In this document: one piece after another, positions 1-5,103 of the stretch
Position numbering within the stretch: position 1 is the stretch's first letter
How the letters are laid out: every line of letters begins with the position of its first letter
Assembly (NCBI GenBank): GCA_031278145.1
Contig: JAITLA010000261.1
Location: forward strand, 1 to 6,011
Direction: 5' to 3'
Source of the DNA: Eubacteriales Family XIII. Incertae Sedis bacterium
Lineage (GTDB): Bacteria > Bacillota_A > Clostridia > Peptostreptococcales > Anaerovoracaceae
DNA length: 6,011 nt
The notes under the pieces: generated by a model
The model's input: only the letters and a program-made list of their open reading frames with translations
Told to the model about the DNA's origin: nothing
Databases searched by the model: none
Made by a program: the position numbers and the translations under genes

Positions 1-43
1 TCATTTGTGTAACACATACAATGTTGGAATTGCGCGATTTACC

Positions 44-61
44 GGCACGGGCCACAGTGCC
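44..61. repeat. Small inverted repeat (GGCAC/GTGCC) in the intergenic start of the window
   Basis: GGCAC at 44-48 pairs with GTGCC at 57-61 around an 8-base loop. It lies in the 145-base gene-free stretch beyond the 3' end of hypF. No run of T follows on either strand, so it is not a convincing intrinsic terminator. No reading frame with a ribosome binding site is visible in 1-145. The function is unknown; it may simply be part of the same small repeat element as 74-100. Confidence 0.35.
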
Positions 62-73
62 AAACCTGCCCAA

Positions 74-100
74 TACACAAAAGAACCGTCCCCGTGTGTA
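74..100. repeat. REP-like inverted repeat, TACACA/TGTGTA around a conserved-looking core
   Basis: TACACA at 74-79 is the exact reverse complement of TGTGTA at 95-100. Between them is the core AAAGAACCGTCCCCG (80-94). From memory, a very similar string (ACACGGGGACGGTTCTTTTGTGT on the other strand, given here only as a resemblance) recurs as a dispersed extragenic repeat in many Clostridia and related genomes, sometimes near IS200-like REP-associated transposases. No transposase is present here. It lies 46 bases past the hypF stop codon. The inverted repeat is seen directly; the element family is recalled, not searched. Confidence 0.45.
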
Positions 101-145
101 CTTTGTCAGTGACCTCGGCAAGGGCCGGGGCGTTTTCGCCAAAAT

Positions 146-2674
146 TCAACCGCCGCGCTTCCGCTTCTCCGCATGCTTCATGCCGATATAGGCTTGGCCC
201 AACGACAGGCCGCCGTCGTTCGGCGGCACGGCGATGTTGCAGTACACGGAAAAGCCGGCCCCCCGGAGCAGGCGCAGCGCCTCGTCCGTCAGGACGCGAT
301 TTTGGAACACGCCGCCGCTGAGCGCCGCCGTCGATACGCCGGTCTTTTCGCGGATGCGCGCGCAGCCCTTCAGGATCACGGCGGCCATATCCCTGTGGAA
401 TCGCAGGGCCAGATCGTCTTTCCGGTTCCTGCCGGGCGCGGCGATTGCGCGGGCCGCCGCGTTTTCGAGCAGGATCGCGCATTCGCCTTCGTAGCGGTTG
501 ATATGCCCGATGTCCAAAAGCGACGCCACGGCGTCGAACAGGCGGCCCGCGCTCGTGCTTTCCACGGTGTTCACGCCCGCGCGCAGGGCGGAGAATACCT
601 GCTCGCGAAGCGGGTGCGCCAAGATATCGCCGCAAGCCAAAATCTCCGAGATGTCTGCGGAAAGGATCTCCGGCGCTTCGCCGGCGCCGTCCGAAGCCGC
701 CCGCGCGTGCCCGCTCTCCGCGCCGGCGTCCGCGCCGAGGGCATATGCGAAGCACAGCGCCGATTTCCATGCATCCACCACGGACGAATCCCCGCCGATC
801 ATGCGCACAGGGCGCAGATGCGCCATGCGCCGGAAGGATGCGCCCTCGCACAGGAGGAATTCGCCGCCCCATATCTGCCCGTCCGTTCCGTAGCCCGTTC
901 CGTCGAAGGCCACGCCTATGACGGGGCCGTCCAGCGCGTGCTCCGCCACGACGGAGGCGATGTGGGCGTGGTGGTGCTGCACGCGCAGGAGCTCGATCCC
1001 GGCGGAGGTTGCGGACGGAACGCGCGAGGCGGGCATATCCCCGCAGCCGAGCGCCCGCGCGCCGTGCGGCGACAGGCCCGCGCCGCGCGCCGCGTATTCC
1101 TCCGCCATGCGCGTCGTCGCGTACAGGGGGTGCAGGTCGCAGACCACCGTGCGCGGCGCGATGCGGAAGAGCGTCCGCATGCGGACAAGCCCCTCGCGGT
1201 AGGCCTCTTCCGCTTCCATCGTGTCGAGATCCCCAAAATACCGGCTCACGTAGGCGGCCTTGCCCTTTGTCAGCGTGAAGGTCGACTTGAGCTGCCCGCC
1301 CGTCGCCCATATCATGTCGTCCTTCGTCAGCCCCTCCGCGCGGTCCGCGAAGATCGGCGCCGGCACATAGCCTTTGGCGCGCCGTATCATCCGCGCGCGG
1401 CCGTCCGATACGCAGGCGACGGAATCGTCCATGCGCGCGCGAATGACGCGTTCATTGCCAAGAACGCCCGCGATCCGCGCCTGCTTCCGCATGAGGCGCA
1501 GCATCTCTTTGTCGTCCTTGATCATGGGCATGTCGGACAGGTTCGCGCTCGTCATGATCAGCGGCCCCAGATCCTCCGTCATCATGTATTGCAGACCCAT
1601 GGCGGGCAGGAAGGCGCCCATGTACCGGCTGCCGCGATACAGCTCCGGCGACATCGCGCGCGCGCCGGAAGGCGCGTCCGCTTCCCCGTCCCTCCGTTCC
1701 AGCAGCACGATGGGCCTGGCCCGCGAGGTCAGGAGGGCTTCCTCCTCGGCGCTCACGCGGCAATACGCGCGTATGGCGTCCGTGTCGGCGAACATGACCG
1801 CAAAGGGCTTTTCCTCGCGCAGCTTGATCTCGCGTAGCCGCAGCACCGCGTCCTCGTCAAAGGGCGAGCAGACGAAATAGTAGCCGCCGACGCCCTTCAG
1901 CGCGATGACGCCGCCCGCCGAAATCGCCCCCTCGGCGCCGGCGAGCGGTCCGAACACCCTGTCGAGAAGCTTCCCGGGAACCGGCGTGCCGTCCTTCAGG
2001 CCCGTTTGCAGGACCCGGCCGGCGGGGGAGGGCGCCACGGGTGCGCCCTTTCTTCCCTTCCAGATCAGCATGGGGCCGCAGTCGTGGCAGGAGATCGTCT
2101 GCGCGTGATAGCGCCTGTCGCTGCGGTCGCCGTACTGCCCCTCGCACAGCGGGCACATGCGAAAGTCCGCCATCGAGGTGTTGTGTCGGTCGTAGGGCAC
2201 GCGGTCGATGATCGTGTAGCGCGGCCCGCAGGACATGCAGCTGATGAAGGGGTGCATCCACCGCGGGTTTGCGGGATCGCGCAGCTCCGCGAGGCAATGC
2301 GCGCAGACGGGCAGATCCGCAGGCAGCATGCTCGCCTCGTCGCCGCCTTCGGCGCTCTCCGATATGGAAAAGCCCTCGAAGCTTTGAAGCGCGGGCAGAA
2401 CGCGGCGTTCGCAGCGAAGGATCTCCGCCGGCGGCGGCAGCTCCGCGCGCAAGCAACGCAGAAAGGTCGCGATGCGCGCCTCCGTATCCGTGAGCGTGAT
2501 CTGCGCCAAGCCGCCCGTGTTTCGCACCTCGCCCGACATGCCGAGCCGCTGCGCCAGCTTTGCGGCAAAGGGCCTGAAGCCGACCCCCTGCACGATGCCC
2601 CACAGCGTTACGATCTCCGTCCGCGGCGCCTCCGCCGACGGATTGTGATTGTCCGATGATTTCCCCCGATTCAA
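146..2674 (-). CDS. hypF: Carbamoyltransferase HypF, [NiFe]-hydrogenase maturation protein
   Basis: HypF converts carbamoyl phosphate to a carbamoyl-adenylate and passes the carbamoyl group to the C-terminal Cys of HypE, the source of the CN ligands of the [NiFe] centre; it acts in the cytoplasm. All expected domains are present (numbered from the TTG at 2674). Residues ~19-90 are acylphosphatase-like, with VQGVGFRPF and GEVRN. Residues 124-199 hold a double zinc finger with exact CxxC-18-CxxC-24-CxxC-18-CxxC spacing, ending RRYHAQTISCHDCGP. Residues ~250-420 are YrdC-like, with KGVGGYYF, REEKPFAVM and MTSANLS. Residues ~430-832 are Kae1-like, with VQHHHAH (565-571), VAFDGTGYGTDG, LSGGVFQNR and PPNDGGLSLGQA. 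At about 842 residues it is longer than the usual ~750, through Ala/Gly-rich insertions near 525-555 and 645-670. The usual PGGD..PW.. motif reads MIGGDSSVVDAWK. The start is uncertain: an in-frame ATG at 2743 is upstream of the apparent promoter, so TTG at 2674 is preferred. No hyp neighbours are visible. Confidence 0.96.
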   Translation of the reverse strand: MNRGKSSDNHNPSAEAPRTEIVTLWGIVQGVGFRPFAAKLAQRLGMSGEVRNTGGLAQITLTDTEARIATFLRCLRAELPPPAEILRCERRVLPALQSFEGFSISESAEGGDEASMLPADLPVCAHCLAELRDPANPRWMHPFISCMSCGPRYTIIDRVPYDRHNTSMADFRMCPLCEGQYGDRSDRRYHAQTISCHDCGPMLIWKGRKGAPVAPSPAGRVLQTGLKDGTPVPGKLLDRVFGPLAGAEGAISAGGVIALKGVGGYYFVCSPFDEDAVLRLREIKLREEKPFAVMFADTDAIRAYCRVSAEEEALLTSRARPIVLLERRDGEADAPSGARAMSPELYRGSRYMGAFLPAMGLQYMMTEDLGPLIMTSANLSDMPMIKDDKEMLRLMRKQARIAGVLGNERVIRARMDDSVACVSDGRARMIRRAKGYVPAPIFADRAEGLTKDDMIWATGGQLKSTFTLTKGKAAYVSRYFGDLDTMEAEEAYREGLVRMRTLFRIAPRTVVCDLHPLYATTRMAEEYAARGAGLSPHGARALGCGDMPASRVPSATSAGIELLRVQHHHAHIASVVAEHALDGPVIGVAFDGTGYGTDGQIWGGEFLLCEGASFRRMAHLRPVRMIGGDSSVVDAWKSALCFAYALGADAGAESGHARAASDGAGEAPEILSADISEILACGDILAHPLREQVFSALRAGVNTVESTSAGRLFDAVASLLDIGHINRYEGECAILLENAAARAIAAPGRNRKDDLALRFHRDMAAVILKGCARIREKTGVSTAALSGGVFQNRVLTDEALRLLRGAGFSVYCNIAVPPNDGGLSLGQAYIGMKHAEKRKRGG

Positions 2675-2685
2675 TCCTGCACCAT
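2671..2685 (-). other. Possible 4-codon leader ORF overlapping the hypF start
   Basis: On the minus strand an ATG at 2685 reads ATG GTG CAG GAT TGA (Met-Val-Gln-Asp-stop). Its TGA (2673-2671) overlaps the proposed TTG start of hypF (2674-2672) as TTGA, an arrangement typical of translational coupling. The TTG has only a weak GGA-type ribosome binding site about 10 bases upstream, which is why a coupling ORF would make sense. The ORF is very short and could be chance. Confidence 0.2.
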
Positions 2686-2701
2686 CCGTTCTTATGTTTC
2701 T

Positions 2702-2730
2702 ATTATGGCACGTTTGCGCGGCGTTTGCAA
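2702..2730 (-). promoter_or_regulatory. sigma70-type promoter for hypF
   Basis: On the minus strand TTGCAA (2730-2725) is followed by exactly 17 bases and then CATAAT (2707-2702), matching 4/6 and 5/6 of TTGACA/TATAAT at ideal spacing. Transcription would begin near 2695, giving a leader of about 20 bases to the TTG at 2674. This placement excludes the ATG at 2743 as the start for transcripts from this promoter. The 7-bp repeats starting at 2711 and 2722 lie in its spacer and over its -35 box. Confidence 0.6.
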
Positions 2731-2743
2731 TGCGCTTCCGCAT
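2711..2743. repeat. 11-bp-phased direct repeats over the hypF promoter (candidate operator)
   Basis: CGTTTGC occurs at 2711-2717 and again at 2722-2728, exactly 11 bases apart with GCGG between. A third, 5/7 match (CGCTTCC) sits at 2733-2739, in the same phase. A 7-bp conserved block plus 4-bp spacer is the geometry of binding sites of PhoB/OmpR-type regulators, and such a regulator is encoded from 2878 on. The array covers the spacer and -35 box of the hypF promoter and ends about 26 bases before the -35 box of the regulator promoter. A bound protein could therefore repress hypF or control the regulator itself. The repeats are seen; the binding role is inferred. Confidence 0.4.
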
Positions 2744-2768
2744 AATGAAAATTCACAGCAGGGCTTCC

Positions 2769-2797
2769 TTGCCTTTCCGCGCGGCTTGTGGTATGCT
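2769..2797 (+). promoter_or_regulatory. Extended -10 sigma70-type promoter for the two-component operon
   Basis: TTGCCT (2769-2774), then 17 bases, then TATGCT (2792-2797); each hexamer matches 4/6 of consensus. The -10 box is preceded by TGG (2789-2791), giving a TGN extended -10 that would offset its imperfect match. The predicted transcript start is near 2804, leaving a leader of about 75 bases before the GTG at 2878. It is arranged back-to-back with the hypF promoter, the two -35 boxes being about 38 bases apart. Confidence 0.5.
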
Positions 2798-2815
2798 TTT
2801 GCGTGGGAAGGCCTT

Positions 2816-2857
2816 GTCCCGCGCGTGACCGATCACCGTCCCCGCGCGCGGCGGGAC
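2816..2857 (+). other. GC-rich stem-loop in the 5' leader of the regulator mRNA
   Basis: GTCCCGC (2816-2822) pairs exactly with GCGGGAC (2851-2857). Inside it GTGA (2825-2828) pairs with TCAC (2833-2836) around CCGA. It would form near the 5' end of the predicted transcript, ending 5 bases before the AGGAAAGG ribosome binding site (2863-2870), which it leaves free. There is no T-run, so it is not a terminator. It may stabilise or modulate the mRNA; no known riboswitch is recognised. Confidence 0.35.
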
Positions 2858-2877
2858 CCGGCAGGAAAGGAACGCCC

Positions 2878-3564
2878 GTGAGCGGCATCTTGATCTGTGA
2901 CGACCAACCGATTATCCATGACTCGCTCGGCATCTATCTGACGGATGCCGGGATGTCGTTTTTCAGCGCTTACGACGGAAACGAGGCTCTGGAATTGTTT
3001 GCGCGGAAGAACCCGGATCTGGTGCTTCTCGATGTCATGATGCCGGGGCGGGACGGCATCGAGGTCTGCCGCGAGATACGAAAATCCAGCCGCACGCCCA
3101 TCATCATCCTCAGCGCCAAGGGGGAGGAGCTGGACCGCATATTGGGGCTTGAGCTGGGCGCGGATGACTATATCGTGAAACCGTTCAGCCTGCGGGAGGT
3201 CGTGGTGAGAATCAAGACGATCCTCCGTCGCGTTCGCATTCCCGACGAGGACAAGGATACGGCGCTGCACTTCCCCGGAATGGACATCGACGGCGGGCGT
3301 TACGAGGTGCGCATTGCCGACGCGGCGATCCCGTTCACGCCCAAGGAGATCGCGGTGCTGCATTTTCTGGCTTCAAATCCCGGCTTTGTGTTTGGGCGCG
3401 AGAGGATTCTGAACGAGGTCTGGGGCTACGACTATTACGGGGATACCCGCGTGGTCGATACCATTGTGAAGCGGATACGGCAGAAGCTGTGCGCCTGTTC
3501 CCATACCATCAAGAGCGTTTACGGCGTCGGCTACAAATTCGAGAGGGAAAACGAAAATGGGTAG
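2878..3564 (+). CDS. PhoB/OmpR-family response regulator
   Basis: A cytoplasmic two-domain DNA-binding regulator of 228 residues, the normal family length. The receiver domain (about 3-118) has the acidic pair D8/D9 (ICDDQ), the phosphoacceptor D52 (LLDVMMPG), S79 (ILSAK) and K101 (VKPFSLRE). The C-terminal winged helix (about 128-222) has FTPKEIAVLHFL, the recognition-helix region DTRVVDTIVKRIRQKL and the terminal hairpin SVYGVGYKF. The GTG start at 2878 is chosen because AGGAAAGG (2863-2870) lies 7 bases upstream and the receiver begins directly after it; longer frames upstream add only non-conserved leader. Its 3' end overlaps the kinase gene by 8 bases (ATGGGTAG), so the two are co-transcribed and probably translationally coupled. 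The input signal cannot be read from the sequence. The 11-bp repeats at 4995-5027 and 2711-2743 are candidate targets. Confidence 0.95.
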   Translation: MSGILICDDQPIIHDSLGIYLTDAGMSFFSAYDGNEALELFARKNPDLVLLDVMMPGRDGIEVCREIRKSSRTPIIILSAKGEELDRILGLELGADDYIVKPFSLREVVVRIKTILRRVRIPDEDKDTALHFPGMDIDGGRYEVRIADAAIPFTPKEIAVLHFLASNPGFVFGRERILNEVWGYDYYGDTRVVDTIVKRIRQKLCACSHTIKSVYGVGYKFERENENG

Positions 3565-4978
3565 CAGCATCTTTCTGCGCCGCATCGTCGTGCTGGTGGC
3601 CCTGGCCCTCCTGATCGCCGGCATGCTTTCAATCGGTATTTTCAACATCGTGATGCGGCATACCTACAAGGAAATCCAGACCGACGAGCTGCTGCCCATC
3701 GCGCACACGATTGCGGGGCTGGCGGCGCAGAGCGAGCAGACCAAGGTGCCCCTGGATATGGACAGGCTCCAAAGCCACAATTTTATGGATGCGCGGCTGC
3801 ATATGTTCGACGCGAGCGGGGAACCCGTCCTGCCCGACGCGGATCCCCGCGCCGAACCGCCGCGAAGTCCTCCGCCGGACGCGGAGTCGGAGCATATGCG
3901 GAATTTGCTGGCGCGGGTGCTTGCGGGACAAGAGATACTCCTGCCGGAAACGCGGATAGACGACGTCGGTTTTTTGGCCGTGGGCGTCCCGATCCTCGCC
4001 GACAACGGACGCGTGATAGGCGCCGTCATGTTCACCAAGCCCATTTCCGATCTGCAAAAATCCTTTAAGCGCTTCAGCCTCGCCGTGCTTCTGAGCATGG
4101 GTTTGGCGTTTTGCGTCATGCTTTTGCCCGTGTATTTTATCGCGCGAAGGCTGACGCTCCCCCTGACGCAGATGCGCGACATCTCACGGCGCATGGCCGG
4201 CGGGGATTTTTCACGGTACGCCGACGAGAGCCCGAAGGGGGAGATCGGAGAGCTGGCGGCGGCGATGAACCACTTTGCCGCAGAGTCGCAAAAGCTGGAA
4301 AAAACCCGGCAGGACTACGTCGCAAATGTTTCGCATGAACTCAAGACGCCGATTGCCGCGATAAGGGTCATGAGCGAAACCCTGTCCGACGGCATGATCG
4401 GGGATGAAGGCAAAAAGCGGCAATACTACGCCCTGATCTTGAATGAAACGCTCGGTCTGTCGCGCCTGATCGACGATCTCCTCGAACTGTCGCGCTTCCG
4501 GACGGGGGAAATGTCGTTTGCCAAGGAGCGCTTCAATCTGCGCGAGCTGCTGGAGAATTGCAGGGAATCCTTCGCGCTTGTCGCGCAGAACGCGGGGATT
4601 TCGCTGCATCCGGTCGCGATCTCGGACGCCGTGGGCGCGGCCTATTCCGTTCCCGACCGCATCAGGCAGGTGCTGCGCATCCTTCTGGACAACGCGGTGA
4701 AGCACGCCCCCGTCGGCGGGCGCATCGAAATCAGGGCCGCAGCGCGTGGCCGGCGCATCGAGGTTTCCGTCTGCGACGACGGGGACGGGATCCCACGGGA
4801 GGATTTGCCGCATATCTTCGAGCGGTTTTACAAGGTGGACAAATCCCACGCGTCGGCCGGCCACGGTCTTGGGCTTTCGATTGCGCGCGAGGTCCTGACG
4901 CTGCTGGGCGAGAGCATCACCGCGGAGAGCGAGCCGGGCGTCCGCACCGTTTTCACCTTCACGGTGGAACGCGCGTAA
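3557..4978 (+). CDS. Membrane sensor histidine kinase (HisKA/HATPase_c), partner of the adjacent regulator
   Basis: A 473-residue kinase expected to autophosphorylate and pass the phosphate to D52 of the regulator encoded just before it. TM1 is at about 10-33. An extracytoplasmic sensor of about 140 residues (34-172) contains a Pro/Asp-rich stretch at 92-110 and a Cache-like pattern (LHMFDASGEPVL, then FLAVGVPILADNGRVIGAVM). TM2 is at about 174-195. A HAMP linker follows to about 248. The H box VSHELKTP carries H260. The N box is ILLDNAVKHAP (N379), the G1 box DDGDGIP, the F box FERFYKVDKS and the G2 box GHGLGLSIA. All catalytic boxes are intact and the architecture is that of PhoR/ResE-type kinases. 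The start ATG lies within the 3' end of the regulator gene, with GAGAGG 10 bases upstream. No terminator with a T-run follows. The ligand is unknown. Confidence 0.95.
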   Translation: MGSSIFLRRIVVLVALALLIAGMLSIGIFNIVMRHTYKEIQTDELLPIAHTIAGLAAQSEQTKVPLDMDRLQSHNFMDARLHMFDASGEPVLPDADPRAEPPRSPPPDAESEHMRNLLARVLAGQEILLPETRIDDVGFLAVGVPILADNGRVIGAVMFTKPISDLQKSFKRFSLAVLLSMGLAFCVMLLPVYFIARRLTLPLTQMRDISRRMAGGDFSRYADESPKGEIGELAAAMNHFAAESQKLEKTRQDYVANVSHELKTPIAAIRVMSETLSDGMIGDEGKKRQYYALILNETLGLSRLIDDLLELSRFRTGEMSFAKERFNLRELLENCRESFALVAQNAGISLHPVAISDAVGAAYSVPDRIRQVLRILLDNAVKHAPVGGRIEIRAAARGRRIEVSVCDDGDGIPREDLPHIFERFYKVDKSHASAGHGLGLSIAREVLTLLGESITAESEPGVRTVFTFTVERA

Positions 4979-4994
4979 GCCTTCCTTTATTGTT

Positions 4995-5027
4995 GTATTT
5001 GTGCCGTATTTCCGCCATATTTGTCCC
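4995..5027 (+). promoter_or_regulatory. Three contiguous 11-bp direct repeats: candidate response-regulator operator
   Basis: GTATTTGTGCC (4995-5005), GTATTTCCGCC (5006-5016) and ATATTTGTCCC (5017-5027) follow one another without gaps. Copies 1-2 and 1-3 each differ at two positions. The array ends one base before a perfect TATAAT. Tandem 11-bp repeats placed where a -35 box should be are the hallmark of operators for PhoB/OmpR-family activators, and such a regulator and its kinase are encoded immediately upstream. The core TTTGYGC is shared with the phased repeats at 2711-2717. The repeats are seen directly; regulator binding is inferred. Confidence 0.55.
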
Positions 5028-5028
5028 T

Positions 5029-5034
5029 TATAAT
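5029..5034 (+). promoter_or_regulatory. Consensus -10 box (TATAAT) for the 208-residue protein gene
   Basis: A perfect TATAAT, but the hexamer at 17-base spacing (5006-5011, GTATTT) matches TTGACA at only one position, so the promoter probably needs an activator. The 11-bp repeats occupy the -35 region. Transcription would start near 5041. An alternative pair, TTGTAT (4993-4998) with CATATT (5016-5021) at 17 bases, is possible but weaker at -10. Confidence 0.55.
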
Positions 5035-5042
5035 AATAGCAT

Positions 5043-5060
5043 CCGGGGCACGCGCCCCGG
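5043..5060 (+). other. GC stem-loop at the extreme 5' end of the predicted transcript
   Basis: CCGGGGC (5043-5049) pairs exactly with GCCCCGG (5054-5060) around a 4-base loop (ACGC). It begins within a few bases of the predicted transcript start near 5041. It is followed by CAAACGG, not a T-run, so it is not a terminator for the kinase gene. A stable hairpin at the very 5' end would fit an mRNA-stabilising leader for a highly expressed gene (inference). Confidence 0.45.
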
Positions 5061-5103
5061 CAAACGGCAACGGCAGAGGATAAGAGAAAGGAAGGGATGA
5101 TTT

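Noticed and set aside
113..140. Intrinsic terminator of hypF from the small hairpins CGGC/GCCG and GGCG/CGCC
   Set aside because: Stems are only 4 bp on the hypF strand and no T-run follows in the direction of transcription.
39..1310. A 423-codon open frame on the minus strand
   Set aside because: It overlaps hypF on the same strand in another frame; the translation is Arg/Gly/Ala-rich without a recognisable domain, as expected of a shadow in GC-rich DNA.
173..1837. A 554-codon open frame on the plus strand, antisense to hypF
   Set aside because: No ribosome binding site or domain; it is entirely opposite the conserved YrdC/Kae1 regions of hypF and is a GC-bias artefact.
2675..2743. hypF N-terminal extension from the ATG at 2743
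   Set aside because: The added 23 residues show no HypF similarity, the ATG has no well-placed ribosome binding site, and the apparent hypF promoter lies inside this stretch. It is not strictly excluded.
2788..2877. Upstream extension of the response regulator from the ATG at 2788
   Set aside because: The extension is Pro/Arg/Gly-rich leader with no receiver similarity, and a strong AGGAAAGG site is set exactly for the GTG at 2878.
5043..5060. Intrinsic terminator of the kinase gene
   Set aside because: The stem is good but no T-run follows, and it lies downstream of a consensus -10 box, where it becomes part of the next gene's leader.
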